Position numbers and translations under genes: made by a program | In this document: in pieces, positions 9,457 to 17,764 of the stretch | How positions within the stretch are numbered: position 1 is the stretch's first letter | Layout: every line of letters starts with the position of its first letter | Notes under the pieces: generated by a model | The model's database searches: none | What the model saw: only the letters and a program-made list of their open reading frames with translations | Told to the model about the DNA's origin: nothing | From: SPJN01 sp965229935 | GTDB lineage: Bacteria > Pseudomonadota > Alphaproteobacteria > SPJN01 | Assembly: GCA_965229935.1 (NCBI GenBank) | Contig: CBDDKB010000002.1 | Span: forward strand, 2,976,001 to 3,040,000 | Reading direction: 5' to 3' | DNA length: 64,000 bases

Positions 9457-10062
9457 ATGGTTGATTATCCAGTACAAATTTCATTCGCCGCGGGTGAGCT
9501 GTCACCCGGCCTTGACGGTCGGGTTGACCTTGGCCGCTATGGCATTGGGTTGCGGCGCGCCGAAAATGTCTTTGTGCACCCGCAAGGGGGCGTGTCTAAC
9601 CGCGCGGGAACGCGTTTTGTCGGGGAGGCAGCGGCGGGCGGTGGCAAACTGTTTAGGTTTGTGTTCAACCGCACCGAAAGCCATGTCCTATCTTTTGGTG
9701 AGAATATCGCGCGCGTTTTTGATCAAGGCGCGTTGGTTGATGATGGCGGCGCAGTATATGAGTTTGCGACGCCTTATACTGCTGATGAATCCAAACAGTT
9801 GAGCATGGTGCAGTCAGCTGATGTGATTTACATCGCCCATCCAAACCATATGCCCCATAAGTTGGAGCGGCGCGGGTTAACCGACTGGCAATTTGTGCCG
9901 CTCGACTTTTCCATAGCAACAAGCACGCCAACATTAACTGGTGCGTTTCCTTCAAGGCCACAGGGTGTCAATCTTGGCACTTATTATGTAGCGTGTTCGC
10001 CCATCTTTCGAACGGCACCAAAAGTCCGCTTGCAACTGCCGGGCCGATACAAACTAACTTAA
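9457..10062 (+). CDS. tail tubular protein B (nozzle), N-terminal part, frameshifted
   Basis: The frame gives 201 aa starting MVDYPVQISFAAGELSP, followed by LRRAENVFVHPQGGVSNRAGTRFV, the classic opening of podoviral nozzle or stabilisation proteins in this phage type. Those proteins are normally a single chain of 700 aa or more. Here the reading frame leaves the family pattern after NLGTYY (about base 9985) and stops at 10062, while the continuation lies in the next open frame from about 9990. One missing base in the TATTATGTAGCG region would join the two. Either a real mutation or a sequencing error. Confidence 0.85.
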   Translation: MVDYPVQISFAAGELSPGLDGRVDLGRYGIGLRRAENVFVHPQGGVSNRAGTRFVGEAAAGGGKLFRFVFNRTESHVLSFGENIARVFDQGALVDDGGAVYEFATPYTADESKQLSMVQSADVIYIAHPNHMPHKLERRGLTDWQFVPLDFSIATSTPTLTGAFPSRPQGVNLGTYYVACSPIFRTAPKVRLQLPGRYKLT

Positions 10063-11828
10063 CACCGCCCGGATCAACTATCCGCACGGTTTGGACGGCC
10101 GTCGATGAAGCCGTGCTGTATCGCTATGGGCGGGGGTCGTTAAATGATTTGCGCAGTATCGCAACCATTACTCCTGTTCCGGGGCAGGAATTTTATGAAT
10201 ATGCAGATCCCGGGGTCAGTATTTCTTCCGGCCTGCCGGCGGCAGGTAGCACAGGGCCGGCGCCAACCATCACTGATACAAATTTGGATGGGCGGGGGTT
10301 CCGGACGCATCGTTATAAGGTCACCGCGGTCAATACAGAAAATGGTGAGGAGTCGCTGGCCCAATCAATACCGCTAGAGGCTGCCAACTATCTTGAAGGC
10401 GGTGAGGGATTCAATGCGATTTATTGGGACCCGGTTCCCGAAGCCGATTTGTATACTGTCTATAAGGAAGAAAATGGCAAGTACGGGTTTATTGGCGCGA
10501 CGCCTGAAACCAGATTTAAAGATGACAATATCCTGCCAGATTTAAGTGAATCGCCGCCGTCTGAAGTTGACCCGTTCGCGGATGGTGACTGGCCATCGAC
10601 AGTGGCGCTTTACGAAGAACGCTTGGTCTTTGCAGGCATGCGGAATAGACCCAGAACAATTCTGATGAGTTCTACCTCCGATTACGAAAGCTTTGCAGAA
10701 TCTGAACCCTCAAAACCCGATGATGCAGTCACATTTTCGCTGTTGGGACGTGAGGTGAACGAAATCCGGCATATCGTACCCTTACAAGACTTGGTGGTGC
10801 TTACGTCAGGGGGTGAATGGCGCATAACCGGGCAGGATGGCGGGCCAATTACGCCATCGTCCATTTTGGCGCGTGCACAAAGTTATGACGGGTCTGAAAC
10901 GATTGCCCCTTTGGTGGTCTCGAACTCTGTCTTATTTGTTCAGGATCAGGGCAGGGCCGTCCGTGATTTAACATACCAGCTTGATGCAGACGGTTTTGCC
11001 GGTGAGGATCTGACAGTCCTGTCCCGCCACCTTTTTGAAGGACGGCGTATTGTAGATTGGACCTATGCCAAAACACCGGATTCGATCATTTGGATGGTGA
11101 TGGATGATGGCAAGGTTTTAAGCCTGACATTCATCCGCTCGCAAAAATTGGTTGGGTGGGCCCGTCATGATTTTGGCGGGCATGTCGAAAGCGTGACGGC
11201 AATTCCCGAAGACGGAATTTACAAAGTCTATTTCCTTGTGCGGCGCGAGGTTGACGGAACAACACGTTATTATGTCGAACAGATGCAGGATCGCCATTTG
11301 GATGACCCTGCTGACAGCTTCTTCCTCGACAGTGCTGTGACATTTGAAGAACCGGCACCGACTGCCAACATTGTCGGCCTTGATCATCTTGAAGGGCATT
11401 TTGTGACCGTTTTTGCTGATGGCAAAGTGTTCCAGGATTTGCTGGTTTCAGGTGGTGGGATCGCTGTCCCTGAACCCGTCCAAAAGGGCGTGGTGGGGCT
11501 TGGTTTTAGCGCCCGAGTTGAAACGCTGCCGGTCAGGCTTGATGCACAACCGGCAACAGGGCTTGGCCGTGTGCGCCGGATTGGGGCGGTAACCCTAAAG
11601 GTTCACAAAACGCTTGGCCTGAAAACTGGCACCGACCCGGAAAACCTGGTGGCATTCAAGGATTTGGCTGTGCCTGCGAATGGCGTCGCCGATCAGTGGG
11701 TCACAGGCGATGTGCGCGTCGCGATTTTTCCCCAGTGGGACAAACAAGGTTCGATCATTGTCGAGCAGGATCAACCACTGCCGCTGACAATTCTGTCTGC
11801 GGCACCGGAAGTGGAGTTTGGCGGATGA
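9993..11828 (+). CDS. tail tubular protein B (nozzle), C-terminal part
   Basis: 611 codons open from 9993. The first residues (VFAHLSNGTKSPLATAGPI) continue the N-terminal part at 9457 in another frame. No ribosome site is visible before the nominal ATG at 9993, so this is not an independent gene but the rest of the nozzle protein. Features include a beta-rich insert, the segment LYEERLVFAGMRNRPRTILMSS and a WRITG motif, all usual in this family. If uncorrected, virions would lack a full nozzle and the prophage would be defective. Confidence 0.85.
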   Translation: MFAHLSNGTKSPLATAGPIQTNLTPPGSTIRTVWTAVDEAVLYRYGRGSLNDLRSIATITPVPGQEFYEYADPGVSISSGLPAAGSTGPAPTITDTNLDGRGFRTHRYKVTAVNTENGEESLAQSIPLEAANYLEGGEGFNAIYWDPVPEADLYTVYKEENGKYGFIGATPETRFKDDNILPDLSESPPSEVDPFADGDWPSTVALYEERLVFAGMRNRPRTILMSSTSDYESFAESEPSKPDDAVTFSLLGREVNEIRHIVPLQDLVVLTSGGEWRITGQDGGPITPSSILARAQSYDGSETIAPLVVSNSVLFVQDQGRAVRDLTYQLDADGFAGEDLTVLSRHLFEGRRIVDWTYAKTPDSIIWMVMDDGKVLSLTFIRSQKLVGWARHDFGGHVESVTAIPEDGIYKVYFLVRREVDGTTRYYVEQMQDRHLDDPADSFFLDSAVTFEEPAPTANIVGLDHLEGHFVTVFADGKVFQDLLVSGGGIAVPEPVQKGVVGLGFSARVETLPVRLDAQPATGLGRVRRIGAVTLKVHKTLGLKTGTDPENLVAFKDLAVPANGVADQWVTGDVRVAIFPQWDKQGSIIVEQDQPLPLTILSAAPEVEFGG

Positions 11829-12313
11829 GCAATCGATTTAACAAACGAATTGCAGTGAAGGTTGCAGCACCAGAAGATATGCGCAAGCTGGCATCCAGTT
11901 TGCGTCAGGCTGACATTGCAGAAGTCGCGGCGGCAACTGGCCAAACCGGGCTTGAGGCATTGCTGGAGGGGTTGGCGTTGACGCCGTTCTGCCTTTACGC
12001 GACCTATGACGGCGCGCCCATGGCAGCATTTGGAATTGTGCCAGACAAAGAAAATCCTGAGCTGGGGGTTCCTTGGCTGCTGGGGTCCGACGCGATTGCA
12101 AAGTGCCCGGTGACTTTTCTGCGCTATTCGCGGAACTGGCTGCGCACATTGGGCGCAGACTATGAAGTGTTGGCCAATTATGTGAAGGCAGACCACGCAG
12201 AGAGTATCACCTATCTGAAACATCTTGGTTTTTCGTTTGGCGAGCCTGTGCAAATGGGCCCCCAGGACGAAATGTTTATACCCTTTTCAAAAATCGTGAA
12301 TGAAGGAGAGTAA
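11825..12313 (+). CDS. gp13-like internal protein (DUF2833, GNAT-like)
   Basis: 162 aa from the ATG at 11825, which overlaps the previous TGA. The pattern matches the T7 gp13-type or DUF2833 family: an N-terminal VKVAAPEDMRKLASSLRQAD, a central GAPMAAFGIVPD strand pair and a C-terminal SITYLKHLGFSF, like a GNAT acetyltransferase fold. In T7 the protein is needed for assembly of internal virion proteins. It lies between nozzle and gp14-like genes, as in other members. Confidence 0.8.
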   Translation: MSNRFNKRIAVKVAAPEDMRKLASSLRQADIAEVAAATGQTGLEALLEGLALTPFCLYATYDGAPMAAFGIVPDKENPELGVPWLLGSDAIAKCPVTFLRYSRNWLRTLGADYEVLANYVKADHAESITYLKHLGFSFGEPVQMGPQDEMFIPFSKIVNEGE

Positions 12314-12315
12314 TA

Positions 12316-12804
12316 ATGTGTACTCCGAAACTTGCCAGCGGAACCACCAGCGCGCTGCAAACAGGTGCGCAGTTTACTGATTTGCTTGCTGGCAATCAAA
12401 AGTCGAGATTTCAGCAACAGATGAACAAGCGTCAGCAGGCAATTTTTCGGCGGAAGGCTGAGAATGCAACAGCTCAGGCGCGGGAGGCGGGGCAACTGGC
12501 TTTGCAAAAAAATGCATTTCAGCGAGGGGTGCAGCGTGTGAATTTTGCGAAATCAGGCGTCAGCACCGCGTCAGGCTCTGCTGCAAAAAGCCTGCAGGAA
12601 CTTGCGCAAACCGGACGGTTCTCAGCGCAGCAGCAACAGCATCAAGGTGCATCGCAAAGCTCAGATCTTCGACAGCGTGTTTTCGATTTGCAGGCTGAAA
12701 ACGCGTTGGAAAAATCGCAGCGTAAGCTTCGTAACATTAGCGGCGGGTTAAGCCTGTTGGGCGGCGGCATCGGTGCTGCCAATAAGGCTGGCTGGATTAA
12801 ATAG
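12316..12804 (+). CDS. gp14-like internal virion protein
   Basis: 162 aa, helical and rich in Gln, Ala and Lys (about residues 30-135), with a glycine-rich hydrophobic C-terminus (LSLLGGGIGAANKAG). Such small coiled-coil proteins follow the gp13-like gene in T7-type modules and form part of the ejectosome that crosses the cell envelope. AAGGAGAG precedes the ATG. In relatives the large gp15/gp16-type ejection genes come next; here they are missing and lysis genes follow. Confidence 0.75.
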   Translation: MCTPKLASGTTSALQTGAQFTDLLAGNQKSRFQQQMNKRQQAIFRRKAENATAQAREAGQLALQKNAFQRGVQRVNFAKSGVSTASGSAAKSLQELAQTGRFSAQQQQHQGASQSSDLRQRVFDLQAENALEKSQRKLRNISGGLSLLGGGIGAANKAGWIK

Positions 12805-13157
12805 TAGTAGCGAACGGACAGTATGCAAAAGAGTCGTGACGTCTCGCCACATAAACTTGGCCGATGTACGTGTTACGTTCTTCATAATCAATTTGTGAAA
12901 AATGCAACATATGAGAAATAGGGGAGCTGATAGTGGCTAATTATAGACAGAATAAAAGGGACATCACAAATCATCTTGCGCCAACGACCGGTCACAACGC
13001 TGCTTTAGAATCTGGTCTGTTATCACTTGCAGCCGCGCTGGAACTGATGCGTAAGGATGTTGATGATCTGTTGGCGGATTATTACCATAAGCTTGATCAG
13101 AGCTAGGTCACAATGTTGCTTTAATTGCAATAATAACATTTTTTTGAGGAGGGGTTG
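12805..13157 (+). other. phage intergenic gap before lysis genes
   Basis: About 350 bases between the gp14-like and lysozyme genes. It holds the likely 57-aa gene at 12933, a 32-codon ATG frame at 12823-12921 without a ribosome site, and an imperfect AT-rich hairpin ending in seven T at about 13112-13147 that could be a weak terminator. This is where a 2-4 kb ejection protein gene would be expected. I see no remnant of one. Confidence 0.5.
12933..13106 (+). CDS. small phage protein, 57 aa
   Basis: A GTG-started frame of 57 codons preceded by GGGGAG at 12921-12926. The product starts MANYRQNKRDITNHL and has a helical middle (ALESGLLSLAAALELM) followed by an acidic end. No family recognised. 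It is supported by the ribosome site, the coding look of the sequence and its place in front of the lysozyme. It could be a small lysis or virion accessory protein. Confidence 0.5.
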   Translation: MANYRQNKRDITNHLAPTTGHNAALESGLLSLAAALELMRKDVDDLLADYYHKLDQS

Positions 13158-13568
13158 ATGAGCAAGATCGTGGATCAGATCAAGCGGGACGAGGGGCTGC
13201 GCCTAAAGCCCTATCACTGCACCGAAGGCAAGCTGACCATTGGATATGGCCGCAACCTTGAAGATGTCGGCATATCAGAATCCGAAGCAGAAGCGATGCT
13301 GGCAGCAGATATCAAAAATGTTGAAGACGCGTTGCATCAGCGCCTACCGATTTATACAAAGCTTAGCGAGGCGCGCGTGCGCGCTTTGACTAATATGGGT
13401 TTTCAGCTTGGTGTCGGTGGGTTGCTGAAATTTAAAAACATGATTGCTGCGCTGGAACGGGGCGACTGGGAAGAAGCTGCCCGTCAGGCGCTTGATAGCC
13501 GCTGGGCACGTCAGACGCCCGAACGGGCGGCGCGCGTCGCAGAACAATTAAGAACAGGAGAAGATTGA
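13158..13568 (+). CDS. phage lysozyme (endolysin, GH24)
   Basis: 136 aa from the ATG at 13158, behind a strong GAGGAGGGG. It shows the T4-type lysozyme core: IKRDEGLRLKPY, then TIGYGRN and a C-terminal WARQTPERAARVAEQL. The catalytic triad reads E12, C21, T27, that is, Glu - 8 residues - Cys - 5 residues - Thr, where T4 has Asp20 in the middle; Cys at this position is a known variant of the family. No signal-arrest segment is present, so release depends on the adjacent holin. It cuts murein at the end of the lytic cycle. Confidence 0.92.
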   Translation: MSKIVDQIKRDEGLRLKPYHCTEGKLTIGYGRNLEDVGISESEAEAMLAADIKNVEDALHQRLPIYTKLSEARVRALTNMGFQLGVGGLLKFKNMIAALERGDWEEAARQALDSRWARQTPERAARVAEQLRTGED

Positions 13569-13570
13569 AC

Positions 13571-13975
13571 ATGGCATTGCCGCTATTACCCCTGGTGGGA
13601 GGGGTTGTTGACCTTGTTACATTATGGGTCAGTGGCCGCGTTGAAAAATCAAAAGCACGGATCGAGGCTGATGTCGCCGTCCAGAAACGACGTGCAGAAA
13701 TCGCATTGACTGAAACAAAGTTGGAAGGCCAATGGGATTTGGAACAGGCAAGGGCGTCTGAAGCGTCTTGGAAGGATGAATGGTTGACCCTATTGGTTTC
13801 CATTCCTTTGATAATGGCCTTTTTGTCAGATGCCGCACGGGACGCTGTTCGCGCAGGATTTGATGCCCTTGCGATGATGCCAGATTGGTACCGTTGGGCC
13901 GTTGGCATTGTGTTTGCGGCAAGTTTTGGTGTCAAAAAAGCTGTTAACCTTATTGGGCGGTGGAATGGCAAATGA
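13571..13975 (+). CDS. phage holin, 3TM / GTA-release type
   Basis: 134 aa from the ATG at 13571, two bases after the lysozyme stop. Sequence: a short hydrophobic N-terminus, a charged coiled-coil (about 25-65), then EWLTLLVSIPLIMAFLS and a last hydrophobic segment WAVGIVFAASFGVKKAV. This order is that of the 3TM holins found beside podoviral and gene-transfer-agent lysozymes. It makes the membrane lesion that lets the endolysin reach murein. Confidence 0.82.
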   Translation: MALPLLPLVGGVVDLVTLWVSGRVEKSKARIEADVAVQKRRAEIALTETKLEGQWDLEQARASEASWKDEWLTLLVSIPLIMAFLSDAARDAVRAGFDALAMMPDWYRWAVGIVFAASFGVKKAVNLIGRWNGK

Positions 13976-14331
13976 CAGATGGGCAAGCAACAGCGACTTG
14001 GCGCTGGGCCGTCGGGCTTTTGATAGGCGCGATGATAACATGTGGGGGCTGGCTTTATTCCGGTATCCTTGAACGTACGCAAACAGCGCTTGAACGGGCA
14101 GATATTGCGCAGGCAATTGCACAAGAGAACGCCTTGTCAATCCGAGGATTGCTTGAGGTTGAAAAGGGAAATCACCGTGTTCGTGATGAATTGGTGGCAC
14201 GATTTAAGAATGTCGCGGATGACCGTACAGCGGATATTGAGGCCTTGCGCGCAATGCAACATGAAACACGAAGAGAGTTAACAGCCCTTGATAGACGCTT
14301 GACGAGGATGGAAGCTGCGCTCAATCATTAG
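13972..14331 (+). CDS. membrane-anchored coiled-coil protein, possible lysis accessory
   Basis: 119 aa from the ATG that overlaps the holin stop. One N-terminal membrane segment (WAVGLLIGAMITCGGWLYSG, about 12-31) is followed by a long charged helix to the C-terminus. The shape and place after holin match an inner-membrane spanin, but no embedded outer-membrane partner is visible, so this is a guess. It is the last recognisable gene of the prophage on this side. Confidence 0.65.
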   Translation: MTDGQATATWRWAVGLLIGAMITCGGWLYSGILERTQTALERADIAQAIAQENALSIRGLLEVEKGNHRVRDELVARFKNVADDRTADIEALRAMQHETRRELTALDRRLTRMEAALNH

Positions 14332-14356
14332 GAAAAGAAAATGATGGGGACAACAA

Positions 14357-15373
14357 ATGCGTCGTGTTTTGAAAGTTACGTTGGTCTTATTTGTGCTTCT
14401 GACAATTGTTGGGGCAGGGTTGATACGATTTGTGATCCTGGCCCATGCAGACCTGAAGCCCTATAGACATTTGTTTATTGACCAGGCCGATATGGCAACG
14501 CCCGGCGAAGTGCGCGTCACATTTGCGGGTGTGTCAACCTTGCTAATCAGCGATGGCGAGACCAACCTGATGGTCGATGGGTTCTTTACCCGGCCTGATA
14601 TCTTGCATGTCATGTTTGATGAGGTGGCGCCTGATCAACGGTCAATCGACTGGGCGTTGGATGAGCTTGGCGTCACAAAGCTCGACGCGATATTTCCTGT
14701 GCATGCCCATTATGATCATGCGATGGATACGCCCTATGTTGCTGCGATAACCGGTGCGATGATGCTGGGCGGTTCGTCTGCAGCTATGATAGCGCGTGGC
14801 GCAAACTTGCCCGAGGAGCAGATTATTACCGTTACAGAGGATGAGGCCTATATCTTTGGCGCATTCGATGTTCGTTTTGTGAAAGCGGTGCATGCCCCGG
14901 TCGTAACCCAACAGGCGATGCAGGCCGAGATTCATGAACCGCTGACACCGCCTGCCAAGGCATTTGACTATCCAACCGGCCAGCCATGGTCGATATTGAT
15001 CGGTCATACAAATGAAAATGGTGAGCATCATCAAATGTTGGTGCAAGGTAGCGCCGGCTATGTTGAGGATGCTTTGGCGGGCGAGGATATTGACGCTGCC
15101 TTTTTGGGGATCGGTGGGCTTGGCTCGCGGCCTGTAGCCTATAAACAAGCCTATTGGGAAGAAACTGTCGGCAAGACGAAGGCAGAGCGTGTGTATCCTA
15201 CACACTGGGATGATTTCTTCCTGCCCTTGTCAGAACGTTTGCGCGCATCAGGCGGACCTATAAATGATTTTGAAAGCGCCATGGACTTTTTGATCGTGAA
15301 GGCTGCTGACGAAGGCCGTGCTCTACATATGGTTGATGCATTCGCGACCGTATTACCGTTTCGTGCCGAGTAG
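14357..15373 (+). CDS. MBL-fold metallo-hydrolase, membrane-anchored
   Basis: 338 aa. Residues 1-30 form a hydrophobic signal anchor (VTLVLFVLLTIVGAGLI), so the enzyme faces the periplasm. The metal-binding motif is VHAHYDHAMD, with further His residues in KAVHAP and YPTHWDD, typical of the metallo-beta-lactamase superfamily in its UlaG/UPF0173-like branch. Substrate unknown. It is the first non-phage gene; only 25 bases separate it from the last prophage gene, and no attachment site is obvious at the junction. Confidence 0.85.
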   Translation: MRRVLKVTLVLFVLLTIVGAGLIRFVILAHADLKPYRHLFIDQADMATPGEVRVTFAGVSTLLISDGETNLMVDGFFTRPDILHVMFDEVAPDQRSIDWALDELGVTKLDAIFPVHAHYDHAMDTPYVAAITGAMMLGGSSAAMIARGANLPEEQIITVTEDEAYIFGAFDVRFVKAVHAPVVTQQAMQAEIHEPLTPPAKAFDYPTGQPWSILIGHTNENGEHHQMLVQGSAGYVEDALAGEDIDAAFLGIGGLGSRPVAYKQAYWEETVGKTKAERVYPTHWDDFFLPLSERLRASGGPINDFESAMDFLIVKAADEGRALHMVDAFATVLPFRAE

Positions 15374-15466
15374 GGCGGCTCAGATCGAGCCATTTCCGAT
15401 AGCTTGTTGTCGTTCTGCATGTTATGGCACTGTAAATGACAATATATTCAGTTGCGGGAGCCAATC

Positions 15467-16159
15467 ATGATCGAACTTTACACAGCGCCGACACCAAATG
15501 GCTGGAAGGCCAGCTGTACTTTGGAAGAACTTGGCCTGCCTTATGAGGCGCATGTCGTAAATCTGTCTGAAGGTGACCAGAAAAAACCTGATTTCCTAGC
15601 GATCAATCCGAATGGGCGCATCCCTGCTATTGTTGATCGTGATGCAGGCAATCAGCGCATCTTTGAATCAGGTGCAATTATGATTTACCTGGCGGAAAAG
15701 GCTGACAAGCTGCTGCCGACAAGTGGTGCTGCGCGTGCTGAAACACTTGGGTGGTTGATGTTTCAAATGGGTGGTGTTGGCCCGATGATGGGGCAGGCAA
15801 ACGTGTTCTATCGCTATTTCCCTGAGCGTATTCAGGCAGCGATTGATCGCTACCAAAACGAAAGCCGTCGCTTGTTCGAGGTGCTTGATGGCCGTCTGGG
15901 TGAAAGTGAATGGTTGGCAGGGGATGAATTCACAATCGCTGATATAGCGAACTGGTGCTGGACGCGAACCTATAAATGGTCGGGTGTATCAATTGATGGT
16001 CTTGAAAATTTACAGCGCTGGCACGATGCAATGAAGCAGCGGCCCGCTTGCCGTAAAGGGATCGAAGTCCCGTTCAAGATTAATTCATTGCTGAAAGAGG
16101 ATCGGGACGAAGAAGCTGAAACCTTCGCCCAAAACGCCCAAAAAATTGTGCAGCAATAA
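15467..16159 (+). CDS. glutathione S-transferase family protein
   Basis: 230 aa; the ATG at 15467 follows GGGAG at 15456-15460. The N-terminal thioredoxin-like domain has TPNGWKASCTLEELGLPYE and NPNGRIPAIVDRD, and the segment FESGAIMIYLAEK that binds the glutathione glutamyl group. The C-terminal half is all-helical with the N-capping box FTIADI. It looks like the Ure2p/YghU-like nu class, which reduces disulfides or peroxides. It converges with the next gene with no gap between the two stop codons. Confidence 0.88.
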   Translation: MIELYTAPTPNGWKASCTLEELGLPYEAHVVNLSEGDQKKPDFLAINPNGRIPAIVDRDAGNQRIFESGAIMIYLAEKADKLLPTSGAARAETLGWLMFQMGGVGPMMGQANVFYRYFPERIQAAIDRYQNESRRLFEVLDGRLGESEWLAGDEFTIADIANWCWTRTYKWSGVSIDGLENLQRWHDAMKQRPACRKGIEVPFKINSLLKEDRDEEAETFAQNAQKIVQQ

Positions 16160-16891
16160 TTATTGTAATTGCCGCTTTAAATAGGCGAGTGATTTTTCAA
16201 GTGCGCCATCATCCAGATGTTCTGTTAGCGTGGCATGTTGATTGCCGGGCAACACAATGGGGGTGAAGCCATCGCCCAGTTCAGCTTTCAGCCGTTCAAA
16301 GCGTGCATTCGGGCACATGGGGTCGGCGTCATATTTGATGCCGATCAGCGCATCTTTGCCCATATCGCGTACCTTGTCCTTTACCGCTTGCAGTTCCATA
16401 TCTGACATATGAAGGGCGGTGGCGTTGCGGATCGGCAGGGATGGTTGCGCGGCAATCGCCGCATTCACAGTCGGCTCCGCAATCAATGTGATTGCAAAAT
16501 TGCCCGTCAAACACATGCCGATAACACCTGCCTTGCCCCTGCCTTCCTCGCCGCATTCGCTTACAGCCTTTTCAAGTAGGGCACGAAAGTAGTCGACAAT
16601 GGGGCTGGACCGATCAGCGGCCAGCATATGAAATTCCTTTGACACGCAAAGGCGAAGTGTGTTGCCCAGCAGAGACTTCTTGCCAACGCCGCCGAATAAT
16701 AGGGGCAGGTAGACCCGAAATCCCTGATCAGCGATTGTGTTGCATAAGGCAATGCATTGTTGGGTCATGCCCGGCAGTTCGTGCATCACCAACACAGCGG
16801 GCCCGGTCCCCTTGCAAAATACCGGATGGGTCATGCCATCATGGGTAAAGTCATAAGGGTCTTCAAAGCCCGGTATACGTGATTTCGTCAT
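16160..16891 (-). CDS. dienelactone hydrolase family protein
   Basis: 243 aa alpha/beta hydrolase. Likely catalytic residues are C127 in the nucleophile elbow IGMCLTG, an acid in the IKYDADPMCP region (D188 or D190), H219 in NQHATLTEH, and E38 in HELPGM, the Glu of the dienelactone hydrolase group. Cys as nucleophile supports this family over ordinary esterases. No aromatic-degradation genes are near, so the natural substrate is unclear. The GNAT gene lies directly upstream on the same strand, two bases away, as an operon. Confidence 0.85.
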   Translation of the reverse strand: MTKSRIPGFEDPYDFTHDGMTHPVFCKGTGPAVLVMHELPGMTQQCIALCNTIADQGFRVYLPLLFGGVGKKSLLGNTLRLCVSKEFHMLAADRSSPIVDYFRALLEKAVSECGEEGRGKAGVIGMCLTGNFAITLIAEPTVNAAIAAQPSLPIRNATALHMSDMELQAVKDKVRDMGKDALIGIKYDADPMCPNARFERLKAELGDGFTPIVLPGNQHATLTEHLDDGALEKSLAYLKRQLQ

Positions 16892-16893
16892 GA

Positions 16894-17565
16894 TTAGTTC
16901 TGCCAGTCTGAAAGTTTCATGCCCATGCGAATGTGCATGGGGACATCAAATGGGTCTTCTAGTTGTGGTAGACGGGTCTCCACCAGCGGGATCATGCCGA
17001 CCTGCTGATAAAAGCGCACAGCCGGTTTGCGGCTACAGACATCAAGTAGCACCCAGTTAAAGCCATCTTGCTTGGCGCGGGTGAAACTGTCTGTCAAAAG
17101 ACGAAAGCCGACACCGCGCCCCTGGGCGTGGGGTAGGGCTGCCAAGTTGGAAAGATAATAGGCGTCCTCAGGCACTTCAGGAACTATGGGGGCAATTTCC
17201 GGCCATGAATTTTGAACATGCTGGAATTCGTCTTCAGTCAGGGCCGCGAGTTGGGCATTGATATGTCCGGGGATTCTGTCTTCAAGGGATTTGCTTGTGA
17301 AACTTAATTCGATACCGATCAATTTGTCGTCAGCGTAAGAAGCAAATGTGTGTTTATGGCTGAACAGGCTTTCCGGCATTGGCCATGATTGTTCGATTGT
17401 TCGTACAAATGCATCTTTGTTGCCGTAATTATAGCCAAAAATCTCATAGCCTGAGGCCCAGATCAGTTCAGCGGCGACATCTGCTTGATCAGGCCTTGCC
17501 GGTTCATACCTGATCGTCGCAGGATCAATTGGCGCAAGCCTGTCTGCTTGTTCCTGTGTGCTCAT
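16894..17565 (-). CDS. GNAT family N-acetyltransferase
   Basis: 223 aa. The acetyl-CoA site is visible as LPHAQGRGVGFRLL at about residues 168-181 (the Q/R-x-x-G-x-G/A signature), followed by VLLDVCSRKPAVRFYQQVGM, the usual beta5-alpha4 region. The N-terminal half reads VAAELIWASGYEIFGYNYG. The acceptor substrate is unknown. It is first in a two-gene operon with the dienelactone hydrolase, so both may serve one modification or detoxification step. Confidence 0.85.
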   Translation of the reverse strand: MSTQEQADRLAPIDPATIRYEPARPDQADVAAELIWASGYEIFGYNYGNKDAFVRTIEQSWPMPESLFSHKHTFASYADDKLIGIELSFTSKSLEDRIPGHINAQLAALTEDEFQHVQNSWPEIAPIVPEVPEDAYYLSNLAALPHAQGRGVGFRLLTDSFTRAKQDGFNWVLLDVCSRKPAVRFYQQVGMIPLVETRLPQLEDPFDVPMHIRMGMKLSDWQN

Positions 17566-17764
17566 GCCGCTATATCCCCCTTAGTTGATATTCACATTAT
17601 AGAACTTCTGTTTGATTGGACCAGCCCGGAAGGGGTTGTTTACAGTTTGGGCGTTTGCTTGCATATTGAAAATATGAGGAAATTCCGACTTTTGCCAAAC
17701 GGCAAAACAGGCTAGTTTCCATCAAAAGAACAGGGTGCGCCACTAGGCGTGGGGAGACTATTTT

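Noticed and set aside
11696..12313. Longer form of the gp13-like gene starting at 11696
   Set aside because: The first 43 codons overlap the nozzle gene in another frame and do not match the family; ATG 11825 overlaps the previous stop as usual.
1..14331. Diversity-generating retroelement, as in BPP-1 whose capsid genes this prophage resembles
   Set aside because: No reverse transcriptase, template repeat or Avd-like gene is seen in the visible part of the prophage.
14332..14470. Prophage right attachment site
   Set aside because: The host-like MBL gene follows within 25 bases, but without the left end there is no repeat to match, so no att site can be named.
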